Positions 47,125-56,800 of a stretch of 64,000 nucleotides of DNA are shown here, one piece after another. Source of the DNA: Microscilla marina ATCC 23134 (lineage in GTDB: Bacteria; Bacteroidota; Bacteroidia; Cytophagales; Microscillaceae); the NCBI RefSeq assembly GCF_000169175.1, contig NZ_AAWS01000010.1, positions 1-64,000 of the forward strand, given 5' to 3'. Both the position numbers and the translations under genes were made by a program. The notes beneath the pieces are model-generated. The model made no database searches. It was not told the origin of the DNA and saw only the letters and a program-made list of their open reading frames with translations. Every line of letters begins with the position of its first letter. Within the stretch, counting starts at the first letter, position 1.

Positions 47125-47156
47125 CAAAGTTAGATATTGACCTTACTCACAACAAA
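47125..47156 (-). promoter_or_regulatory. Putative promoter of the Kelch lipoprotein gene
   Basis: Minus strand TTTG (47156-47153), exactly 20 nt, TAACTTTG (47132-47125), a full match to TAnnTTTG, 146 nt before the start codon. Confidence 0.6.
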
Positions 47157-47313
47157 TTTTGCCACTTAACAACGACTTAACAAAAGCCCGTTGTAAATAA
47201 GGTTTTGTGATGATTTAAGTTTTTGATAGTCAGTTATTTGTGTGTTGTTGTATATATAAAATAAAGTATTTTTGCATTAGCCAAATGCTGTACTGCCAAA
47301 GTTAGCAAGCCTT

Positions 47314-48069
47314 TTATTTGGTCAAATTATACTCACCGTCAAATTTACAGTTTTTGGTTTGTGGGGTGCGACAGTTGGTCGTCTCACTTACTTTTACTTG
47401 GCCAGCTGTGCTAAAATCAAAGGCAATTTTACAGTTTCCTCCTTGGTTGCTTATTGCTGTATATTGATCTGTAAAAAACGCTTTGCCATTAAACTTACCT
47501 ACACAATCAGGCACCGCAAGTGTTACATCATAGGTGAGCTCACTACCTTGAGTCCATTGTATTTTTAATGACTTGTACTTATTGAAGGTGTACTCCCCAT
47601 TGTATTTCTGGTAGTTAGTTGTAGTCACCTTTGCCTGAGGGCTTGTTTTGGGTAGTGGCTTTTCTTTGTAAGACACTATTTTGTTTTGTTCATCAAATTG
47701 AATATTAGCCAATATCAATTCTTTTTGTTGTTTTCGGTGTTTTACTACCTTGATACTAGCAAGGCGACCTTCTATTTTCAAAGAAGGCAAATCAGGCATA
47801 TAAACAATCCCGTTATTTTCGGCTTTCATTTTTTGTACAGCTGTTGGGGCGCTTATATAAGTAGCTGCCTTGAAAAGTTTTATGGTATCAGCAAAGTTAT
47901 TTTGCATAGCGTCATAATAACCTTTGGAGTACTTATGATAAAAATCAAGAATTTGTTGTCCTGTCTGAGTTTCCTCCAAGATTGTTTCAGTCGCTTCTTT
48001 TTTGTTGTTAGAACAGGCGGCAAACGTAAAAAATAATGCAGCCCATAAAAGATAAACTCGTAAATTCAT
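47314..48069 (-). CDS. Lipoprotein of unknown function
   Basis: A 251-residue exported lipoprotein: signal peptide with FAAC (Cys19), then a Lys-rich domain with no known match. Residues about 155-251 contain YQKYNGEYTFNKYKSLKIQW and four Cys (DCVGKF, GNCKIAF, TNCRTP, KNCKFDGEYNL), suggesting two disulphides in a small beta domain framed by two GEY motifs. No enzyme motif is seen. It is a single gene with hairpin terminators on its upstream side belonging to the neighbouring gene. Confidence 0.75.
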   Translation of the reverse strand: MNLRVYLLWAALFFTFAACSNNKKEATETILEETQTGQQILDFYHKYSKGYYDAMQNNFADTIKLFKAATYISAPTAVQKMKAENNGIVYMPDLPSLKIEGRLASIKVVKHRKQQKELILANIQFDEQNKIVSYKEKPLPKTSPQAKVTTTNYQKYNGEYTFNKYKSLKIQWTQGSELTYDVTLAVPDCVGKFNGKAFFTDQYTAISNQGGNCKIAFDFSTAGQVKVSETTNCRTPQTKNCKFDGEYNLTK

Positions 48070-48147
48070 AAGGGTTAAAATATTATTAGTGATCTGGAAA
48101 AAATAAGATGTGCCAATTTAAGAAAATATATTGTTCTCAGACGATTC

Positions 48148-48189
48148 AAAAAAAACGGTGCATAGCCAAAGCTATGAGGCTTTTTTTTT
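48148..48189. terminator. Bidirectional terminator-like hairpin
   Basis: CATAGC-CAAA-GCTATG (48161-48176) is flanked by eight A upstream and nine T downstream, so it can act on either strand. It lies between the 48350 gene end and the 48069 gene start. Confidence 0.6.
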
Positions 48190-48296
48190 GAGAAGAATGA
48201 GGGCAATAGATACACTTTAATGGCTCAAATTATTTATGAAAGATCACTTAGATGGTAATTCGATATTTTTATTAACATAATGAAGTTTATATAAAA

Positions 48297-48321
48297 TACC
48301 CCCAACCTTGAGTTGGGGGTA
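48297..48321 (-). terminator. Terminator hairpin after the 48350-48871 gene
   Basis: A perfect 10-bp stem TACCCCCAAC/GTTGGGGGTA with a 5-nt loop, followed on the minus strand by TTTTATATAAAC, 29 nt beyond the stop codon. Confidence 0.7.
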
Positions 48322-48349
48322 TTGCATAGCCGAAAAGGGTTACACTGTT

Positions 48350-48871
48350 TTAAAATGTATCGGCTTTTGTCTCTAGCAAAAACCTAAAGTTAGGTTCTTG
48401 CCCAGCGGGCAAGCCATTTTCTACATTTACCATTTTAAATTGCCCGTTGGGCTCTATCATCATTACCTTAGTATGATCTGTAGGGTCAGACAATACACAA
48501 TAACCTATAGCACCGTTTTTGGTACCAATACCAGCAAAATCTATAGACCAAGAATAACTCTGTAGGTTGTCCTCTGAATCAATCACAATATCCCCGTTAG
48601 CATTGAGCCCCAAGTACAAAAGAGGGTTTGATGCAGAATTAATACGTACTCTACCATCAACCCTAGGCAAAACAATAAAAAACTGCGACAGGCTATTTTC
48701 CTTGCTCCGAGGCGAACCTACTAAGTGAGTTGGGTTTGCTGCATTGAGTTTGGTGGTAATAGCCAGGTTGCTACGATCATTTACAAACCTAAACAGTTTG
48801 GTTTGTGCCTGAGAGCTATAAGCTCCCAGACAAAATAGTGTAACCAATAAAATTTTATGATAATTTTTCAT
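48350..48871 (-). CDS. Small secreted protein, possibly beta-trefoil
   Basis: A 173-residue exported protein with a clear signal peptide (cleaved after SSQAQ). The mature part has repeated short strands with FRFVNDRSNLAITT, PLLYLGLNANGDIVIDSEDN and the ending NFRFLLE, a pattern similar to ricin-type beta-trefoils, though the family is not certain. It lies 17 nt after the 48889-49731 gene in the same direction and ends at a strong hairpin, so it is the last gene of a short unit with it. Confidence 0.7.
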   Translation of the reverse strand: MKNYHKILLVTLFCLGAYSSQAQTKLFRFVNDRSNLAITTKLNAANPTHLVGSPRSKENSLSQFFIVLPRVDGRVRINSASNPLLYLGLNANGDIVIDSEDNLQSYSWSIDFAGIGTKNGAIGYCVLSDPTDHTKVMMIEPNGQFKMVNVENGLPAGQEPNFRFLLETKADTF

Positions 48872-48888
48872 AACTAATCTCGCTTCAA

Positions 48889-49731
48889 TTATTTTTTAGA
48901 ATTTACCAGAGTTTTCAAGGCTTTTACTTCTTGCATCAATTGTTTGATTTGTTTGTGCTGCTCAATAGTATGCAAAGTCAACTCCTCCACTTTTTCCATG
49001 AGCAATATGTTGATTTGCCCCACGTCCATGCCTTCTTTGATCACCTTGGCTGCAGCAGGCACCTTGGGCAAGTGTTGGTTGGCTTTGATATAGGCCTCTA
49101 CTTGCTCTAGTGGCATCAAATCATAGTCTTTGGCAAACACATAATCAGGAAAAGTACCTACATTGAGACGTACTCGATTGGCGGTTAAGTCACCGTTAAA
49201 ATAACCATTGGTTGCTTTTACGCTTCCAGCAACATGTAGTTTTTCTTTAGGTTCTTGAGTACCAATTCCTAAACGACCTGCCTCGTTAAAAACCATGTGA
49301 CGTGTTTGTCTAAGACCAGGGGTAGTTGATGATACACTGAATGTAATTGGTTTAGATCGTGACGTTATGCTTCCATTGAGGCGTATTTGTTCTGTCAAAA
49401 CTGTTTGTCCATTGATGACATCAGCTTTTGCAGTTCCATTAACATCCAGCTTTGTTGTAGGATTTTTTACCCCAATGCCTACATTACCACTATGCCCTAT
49501 TCTCAGGGCTAATTTCTCAGAAGCCCCACTTCCTAAATAAAAGCCGTATCCTTCGTTGTGGTTAGATGCGTCACTATTTGCTACCCAGCGTATTTCCTGG
49601 TTAGAATTGTGCACAATTTCTTTACCTCCTTGAGGAGGGACAGATTGCCCAAAAACCTGGGCACTACTGGTCAATGCTAAAGCTAAAGCCCCTGCTTTGA
49701 AAGTATTTTTTATGATTTTTTGAATGTTCAT
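48889..49731 (-). CDS. Secreted tail-fibre-like repeat protein, tandem copy 2
   Basis: A 280-residue exported protein. The signal peptide (MNIQKIIKNTFKAGALALAL, cleaved after VFGQ) is the same as in the neighbour at 49777-50676. The middle has VGIGVKNPTTKLDVNGTA and LGIGTQEPKEKLHVAGS, repeats typical of Bacteroidota fibre-like proteins. The C-terminus (VGTFPDYVFAKDYDLMPLEQ, then VEAYIKANQHLPKVPAAAKV) and a final coiled coil are close to the neighbour's. Function is unknown; trimerisation through the coiled coil is likely. Probably a duplication of the next gene, 45 nt upstream. Confidence 0.85.
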   Translation of the reverse strand: MNIQKIIKNTFKAGALALALTSSAQVFGQSVPPQGGKEIVHNSNQEIRWVANSDASNHNEGYGFYLGSGASEKLALRIGHSGNVGIGVKNPTTKLDVNGTAKADVINGQTVLTEQIRLNGSITSRSKPITFSVSSTTPGLRQTRHMVFNEAGRLGIGTQEPKEKLHVAGSVKATNGYFNGDLTANRVRLNVGTFPDYVFAKDYDLMPLEQVEAYIKANQHLPKVPAAAKVIKEGMDVGQINILLMEKVEELTLHTIEQHKQIKQLMQEVKALKTLVNSKK

Positions 49732-49776
49732 GATTTTTAAAATTTATTGCCACAAGGGACAAATGGTTAGAAATAA

Positions 49777-50676
49777 TTATTTTTTGTGAGTTGTCTTGCT
49801 TTCAAGCTTTTGTAGCCTTTGCTGCATTGCCTTCATTTGCTTGTTTTGTTCAATCAAGTGCAAAGTCAATTCCTCCACTTTTTCCATCAACAATATGTTG
49901 ATCTGCCCCACATTCATGCCTTCTTTGATTACCTTGGCGGCAGTGGGCACCTTGGGCAAGTGTTGGTTGGCTTTAATATAAGCCTCTACTTGCTCAAGCG
50001 GCATCAAGTCATAGTCTTTGGCAAACACATAATCAGGAAAAGTACCTACATTGAGACGTATTCGGTTGGCAATGACATTACTGGCACTTAGGTCACCACT
50101 AAAGGTGCCCTTGATAGCTTTCATATCGCCTGCTATATGAAGTTTTGCTTCAGGGTTTGTTGTACCTACTCCAACTTTGCCATTACCTAAAAGATACATT
50201 CCAGCAGACGAGGGAGCACCAGGATACCCACCTAAAGTAAGGTGACCTTCACGCACATTTTTTGTCACCCAATTGGTAATAAATGTATTAGTTTTGGCAG
50301 TTCCATTTACTACCAATGGAAATTCAGGGTTAGTAGTACCAATGCCGATTTTATTTGCGGTTAATAAAGTAGCTTTGGCTGTACCATTCACATGTAGTTT
50401 GTATGCAGGATTGTAAACTCCTATGCCTACATTACCGCTGTGCCCTATACGAAAGGCTAAGGAGCCAGGGTATTTCCCTACATAAAAGCCAAAACCCTCA
50501 TTATGATTTGAACCATTGTTATTGGCTAACCAGCGTATTTCATGGTCAGAATTTTGAACTAATGTATTTGTTCCTACAGGAGGAACTGTTTGCCCAAAAA
50601 CCTGGGCGCTACTAGTCAATGCTAAAGCCAAAGCGCCTGCTTTGAAAGTGTTTTTGATGATCTTTTGAATGTTCAT
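49777..50676 (-). CDS. Secreted tail-fibre-like repeat protein, tandem copy 1
   Basis: A 299-residue exported protein with the same signal peptide, DLMPLEQ region and coiled-coil end as the 48889-49731 protein. The middle has one more fibre repeat (VGIGVYNPAYKLHVNGTA, IGIGTTNPEFPLVVNGTA, VGVGTTNPEAKLHIAGD). Ends are well conserved, while the centre differs, as expected for duplication followed by diversification of the exposed part. It starts after three tandem hairpins that follow the giant LamG gene. Binding partner and role are not known. Confidence 0.85.
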   Translation of the reverse strand: MNIQKIIKNTFKAGALALALTSSAQVFGQTVPPVGTNTLVQNSDHEIRWLANNNGSNHNEGFGFYVGKYPGSLAFRIGHSGNVGIGVYNPAYKLHVNGTAKATLLTANKIGIGTTNPEFPLVVNGTAKTNTFITNWVTKNVREGHLTLGGYPGAPSSAGMYLLGNGKVGVGTTNPEAKLHIAGDMKAIKGTFSGDLSASNVIANRIRLNVGTFPDYVFAKDYDLMPLEQVEAYIKANQHLPKVPTAAKVIKEGMNVGQINILLMEKVEELTLHLIEQNKQMKAMQQRLQKLESKTTHKK

Positions 50677-50713
50677 AATTTTATGATGTTTTAAATGTTG
50701 TCTGTTTAAAAAA

Positions 50714-50790
50714 GGGCAAAGCCTGCCCGTTTTGCGGCTTTATGTAGCCGCATTTTGATTAAAAAGAGGAGCATTTTTCAGCCCCTCTTT
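50714..50790 (-). terminator. Three tandem hairpins after the giant LamG gene
   Basis: Reading on the minus strand from the giant gene: AAAGAGG/CCTCTTT with T-run (50790-50763), GCGGCT/AGCCGC with a 6-nt loop (50751-50734), then GGGC/GCCC (50728-50714). The first is a good intrinsic terminator; the others may stabilise the RNA or terminate read-through. Confidence 0.65.
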
Positions 50791-50802
50791 GTTTCATAAG
50801 AT

Positions 50803-53800
50803 TTAGTGAATTACCAATCGTTTGGTCATGGGTTTGCCTGCTTTGGTAGTCAGGGCATAGAAATACACCCCACTAGGCAAACCATTGCGTTGCCATTGTA
50901 CGGTATGTTTACCCACAGCCTTGAGGCCTTTTGCCAGCACTGCCACCACTTGTCCTTGAGCATTGTACACGGTCAAGTGCACCTCATCTGCCTGAGGCAA
51001 TTCGTAGCTAATACTGGTAACATCGTGAAATGGGTTAGGCTGGTTTTGGTATAGCTTATAACCGCTAAACAATGCTGCCTTGGCTTCTTTTACTTGTGTA
51101 TCAACACGTTTCATGCGAAACTCGTAAGGAGCTTGCAAGCTGCCTTGTACCTGATCTACATAGCTTATTGGAGTTTCCAGTTTTTGTACTGTTTTGGTTT
51201 CCCTATGTGTCAAACGTACTTCATAAGCTGCCTGCTTATCGTTAGTGTGTACCGTTAAGAAGTACATCAACTTACCATTCACCATCTGAGGTACTGCTAC
51301 CCCACGTACTTCGCCTGTGTTGGTATGCGCGGTTACTATATAGTCAGCCGCATCTAGGTGTTGCCCATCCTGAGTTACTACACCCATTACGTGCGCAGCA
51401 TAGCGGTATTTGAGTGCATTAACCTGCATGCCCATGGCTCTTGCCTCGGTGCGAACTTCGTACATGGGTTTGTTTTTGCGGTTTTGCGACGCTCGGTTAC
51501 TTAACTGATGGGCACTGGCATTTGCCCCCAAACTAGTAGCATAATTGAGTGTACCGTTGCCCAAAGCAATTAGCTGATAACCCATATTGGGTGCCAGATA
51601 TTCCAATGTACCCGACCATTGGTTTGTTTGAGAGTCATAAATGCTAAAGCCCCCTTGCCCAACCAAGCGTAATTCGGTATTATCAGAAATATTCAACCCT
51701 GACAAAGCTTGACCTATTGGGAAGGTCTGGTCTGACAAATAGCCAATCCAGTTGATCCCAGGGTTTATTTGAATAACCGTGCTCAATGCCACTACGTGTC
51801 CTTGTAGTTCTACCTGAGCCGCCACAGGCGATTCTACCTGATACGCCTGTGTAGGCAATAATTGAGTTAGATTACCCGACCAGCTTTGCCCATCATAAGT
51901 GGCTTCTTGACCGTTCTGAGTATATACTTTGGCTCCAGTAGGCAAACCTTTTACCTGATCAATGCTGAGGTAATTGCGTCCTTGGTTGGTAGCATTAAAA
52001 GTAACATACTGAAAACCTGCTACCACATTAAACTTACGCACCAATGTATTGCCTACAGTCAGCGTTTGATTGTTGAGCGAAGTGCTTTTAGCAAAGGTGT
52101 ATTGTTCAATTATACTACCATATTCACGGCATTCCGAGGCATCCCATACTCTAAACTGCAGTGCTTCCCCTGTTTCCTGGTTGCTATGAATAAGCATTGA
52201 CACCTTATATCGGTCACCCGACCTGCGTACTTGTCCAGTACCACGCACTTCAGCTTGTCCGTTGCTTCCCATTACAAAGGCTGTCACCTTATCACGTTCA
52301 TCGATAGAGCGTTGCCCGTTGATATGTAAACTGGCGTTTAAGAACATTGCATATTGGTATTGAGCCGCATTCAATGTATACAATGGAGCAGCACAGCTCA
52401 CGTTTACATTGACTATTACTAGCTCGGTGCCCAACAAGCGTCCGCTGCGATCAAACACTTTAGCCTTGATTGTACCAGTATGCTCTCCTGCATTTAACCA
52501 GGGCTGCAGCACAAAGTCAATGCTTTCGTTTTGTCCGCTATTCAAGGTGTACGTTTGATTGGTGGTTTTGTCCGATGGCTTGATCCATTTGGGCAAATCA
52601 GTCAATTCATAAGTTACCTCAGTTGCCCCACTGTTCATCAACGTAAGCGCAAAGTTTTTCTCTTGCTGCCAAACCTGTTGCAAATCAATGCTACGTTGGT
52701 TCCACGCAATGTGGTTTTTCTCATATCTGAAACTCCACTTTTCGCCCTTAATCTCATTACCTAGTAAATCCTTGATTTTGTTGTTGGCAATATTTACCGT
52801 CAGGTAAGCCCCTTCCAGGTCACTATCAGCCAAATCAGGTGTAATCAAAATCTGATTTTCATTGCTTCGGTGAATCGTTACCGGGATGCTTTGAGGCACC
52901 GCTTCTACTTGCAGAGGAGCCGCCTCTTGTTTGGTTACCCAAGTCACCCCTTGAACAGTAGTGCCCGATGCGTTTCCGGTAAAGTCGCGAATGCCCTCTT
53001 GAGTACCATTTACAGTCAAAGCATTGTTGTCTAAGCGATAGTACCCTACCAATTTATCTTCATTACCCAACAACATTTTGCGGTAATTATTGATTATTTG
53101 ATTTGAAGTACGCGCCTTGCTCCAAATGCGGATCTCGTCTAGGCTACCTTTAAAACCTTGCCCGTTCACAGCCTTGGCTATAGTAACAGGCTGGTCATTG
53201 GTGCCAAATGGCTCTGAAACCAACTTCAGGTCTCGTTCACCCGCCAAGCGTCCATTTATATAAATCCGAATTGCTTTATTTGACTTACTATAGGTTACAG
53301 CCACATGACTCCACTGATTTGGAGCAAGCGGTTGGTCTGACCTTACCCTTTGGGCATTGACAGTTCCATCAGGCATCAACGAAATTTGGAAATTGTTACC
53401 CTTCTCTATGATGGGCACAGTAGTGCTAGGTAATAAAGGTTTCACCCAAAACTCTACTGTACAACTGTCCATATCTAGCACATCATTGTCAGGTATTTGA
53501 ATTTGGTCAGTAGCCTCTGTAAAACGTGCTGCGGTAGCCTCATAATTGCTGTTTGCCAATACCCCCATTACATTAATGTTCAGGCTGTTTACTCCATCAT
53601 TGCTGATTTTGTCGGTATAAGTAGCTGAGATTACTCCATCGCTGCCTATAATGCCATTGTCTGCAGGCGTTACCGAAGCAATGACAGGTGCATTGCGCTG
53701 AATCGTACCTTCTATCCACTCGCTTACATTGTTGCGGTTGGTACCCGCTTCGCCACATACAGGCACCAGGCGTAGGCTGTATTTACCATCCACCAAACTG

Positions 53801-56800
53801 CTTACATCCAACGAAACAGTATAATATTCCTCGCTATCTTTGGTAAGTTCATCTACATCCAAAGTGGTCAGCAGTTGTGCTTTGTTATTACCTTCAGTAG
53901 CATATTCTACTTCTACCTTTTTGAAATCATCTTTGGCTGTTTCTGGCTTAAATCGTAGCCTTAAACGATTGTTTGAGGTATTGTTCACCACCCAGTTTGT
54001 GGTAGGTTGATTAATCTCAAACTTACTTACACAAGGTTCGCGGAAGTATGTGTTTAATAATACCTGATCAAAGACTTTTACTACTGAAACAGGGTTGCCA
54101 TTGGCATCTTTTTTCACGGTACCATCTTTGTTGCGTTCGTACAACTCATTGGCAGTGTACTTGGTTGTACCTGCTGTAAACTCACAACTGGAATAAAAAC
54201 GGAGTGCGATATTTTCATACGAAGTATCTCCACTATCGTTTTGTTGTATGCTAACCGTGGTAGTGTCACTGGCTCCTGGCATAAGGAAAAAAGATGCAGG
54301 TATTCCAGAGGCGTTTCCATTGATAGAAATTTTGGCGGCATTGGTAGTGTTGGCACTCACATCCAAAACATATGACTTACCCCTATTGTCATCAGCAATT
54401 TGGGTATTGGTCAAGCGTACTTTATAAACTGCTTTTGTTCCAGCAGGCGTTACCTTAGTAGCTCCATCCAGCACCTCTACTCTTACACCTTCACGAGGTT
54501 GAGTACCCCTTTCGTAAGGGCAGCTGCTACGTCCAGCACTGGTTTTAAATATGGGCGTGTCATAATCAGGGTCACGACGCATAAATACGTGAAACTGATC
54601 TCCCTGATCGTCATCAGTCAAGGTAAAACTAATCCCTGTCTTTTTATTTTCAGTATTTTTGAAACTAAACTTATTGTTCCAAACTGCACTTACCTGAGTT
54701 TTCACATCTAGTTTTATGCCTACAATAGAGGTAGAGTTGGTAAAAGGCGTACCTATCTTGCCATTGAAAGCGTGTGAGTTAGTGGTGCTATATTCCTTGC
54801 TCCAGTCAAGCGTAACTGTATAGCTACTACCCCCTCCTGAAAACACAAAATCACCTTTTTCATAATCCAAGCGATTGGCTCCAGCATTATACCCATGTCT
54901 TAGTTTCTCATAAGTATCTGCTTTGGCAATTTTCTCTTCATTCTTCTTAAGAATGTTCTTCCAGGCAACCTTACTAGAACGGGCACTGTCAAGCAGAGCA
55001 CTTTCCTTAGTAGTTAGATTGCTTTTGGCAGACAGTTCTTCAATAAGTGACTCGAGCCCTGGGATAGTTGTTTCTTTGACATCTTCTACTTTGGTGGCAA
55101 AAGAACTTTTATAGCTCAGAGCAGTAGCGTTAGGGTTTTCTCTTATTTCAGCTGAACATCCACCGACTATCAATTCTCTGGATTTGCCACGAGTTATTAC
55201 GCGGGTTACACCAATCAATAAGTCAGCATCTGGACCTACTACTTTACCTCCGGCAGCAGTCGAGTAGCTTTCGTTCAAAGTCAAAGTCCATAAGGTAGAG
55301 TTGTCAATTGTATTTAAGTTAGAGGCGTCAATACTGATTCCGGTACCTCCTTTGGCAGCAAAGAAACGATTGAGTATAAACACTCCAAAACCACCCCCAG
55401 TAGTTGTTACTACATCGCTACCCGCAGTAAATGCAGTAGAAGTCTCTACTCCTATATCGGTAGTATATTGAGAGGTGAAAGAAATGGTGGTTCCTTCTTC
55501 TATTTTGGCAAAACTACCATCACCTGGAGGGTCATGTAATACATACATTACCTGTGGTTCAGTCAAGGTGAAATCATTGCTCAACATTTGAGAACCAGTG
55601 ATGAATGATTTTAGAAAATCTTCGGTATCACGGTTTTTAGTACGTGCACTTATTTGAAATTGCTCCAGGTAATTTGCTGCATCAAAACTAGGACCTGCCG
55701 ACATAAACCGTATGCTGGCTTTACCGTTTTCATTGGTTTTACCGTTTTCATGCCCTGTGGCAGGTGTTCCCAAACTACCACTTACGGTATAGTCTACTCC
55801 TGCAACATTACATTTTCCATTTTGAAATTCTTCTGATACGGTAAGCTCCAGCTCATAGTTAGTGTAAGCTTTGAGCGAGTATTTGCCTGTACAAAGCGGT
55901 TGTATCTCTTGACCTCGAACACCTCCTACTTCTGGCTTTCCTTCGTCAACATTGGCTTTAACTTCCACAGCATAAATCTTATAACTTACCATCAAAGGAT
56001 TATGATACTCAAAGTCGTAAGAAGCCCAACCTTGGGTAATGTCTACCACAGGCGAGCGTAGTAAAGGCTCTGCATCAGCACCGGCATTTTCTCTGAATAT
56101 TTCTACCCGATACTTTCCTGGAAGCAAATTTTCTATGGCAAACACATTTCCATTAAAATGGCTGGCATCAAAGCTTTTTTCATACCCTTGAATGTCGGTT
56201 CTGAAAATACGCCCTTTCAAATCACCAATGTGGTTGTCGCAAGGAACAATCAAGTTGCCTACAAACCCATATCGAGTAGTGTTTTCAAAATCTAAACCTG
56301 TAGTCACCCCCGTCAGGTTCAACTCATAAGCCGCTTTTCCTCTGGGGTTGTAGCGTGGGTTACTCGCCAAGTAGCTATATTTATAGGTCCCTTGGTTGAT
56401 TGCTACAATTTTATTGTCGCGTAACGCCTCAACTAGCTTCAACCCTTGGTGTTTTGCCTGAGCAGTAAGGCTAAGTTCTCTGTTTCCACCAGAAGTCACT
56501 ATTGGGTAGCTCAATCGTAAGTGTTGGGCATCATTGGCTATAAAATTCCCCTCTTTTATTTGCTTAAACTCGTTGTGAGCAAACGTGCGGGTACGAAACT
56601 CTATATGATCTACATGCCCGCGAAACGGCGTAGCCATGTCATTGTTTACCCAAGCGGCTCCCAACGTAAAATGCCCAGTCATGTCTACACCTGATACTGC
56701 GTTAGATACATCAGGGGTTTCGCCTACATAAATTGTAAACTTTTGTGTAGCCGCTTCATAAGAGATGGCACAAAATGTCATGGCTTGATTACCAATGGTT

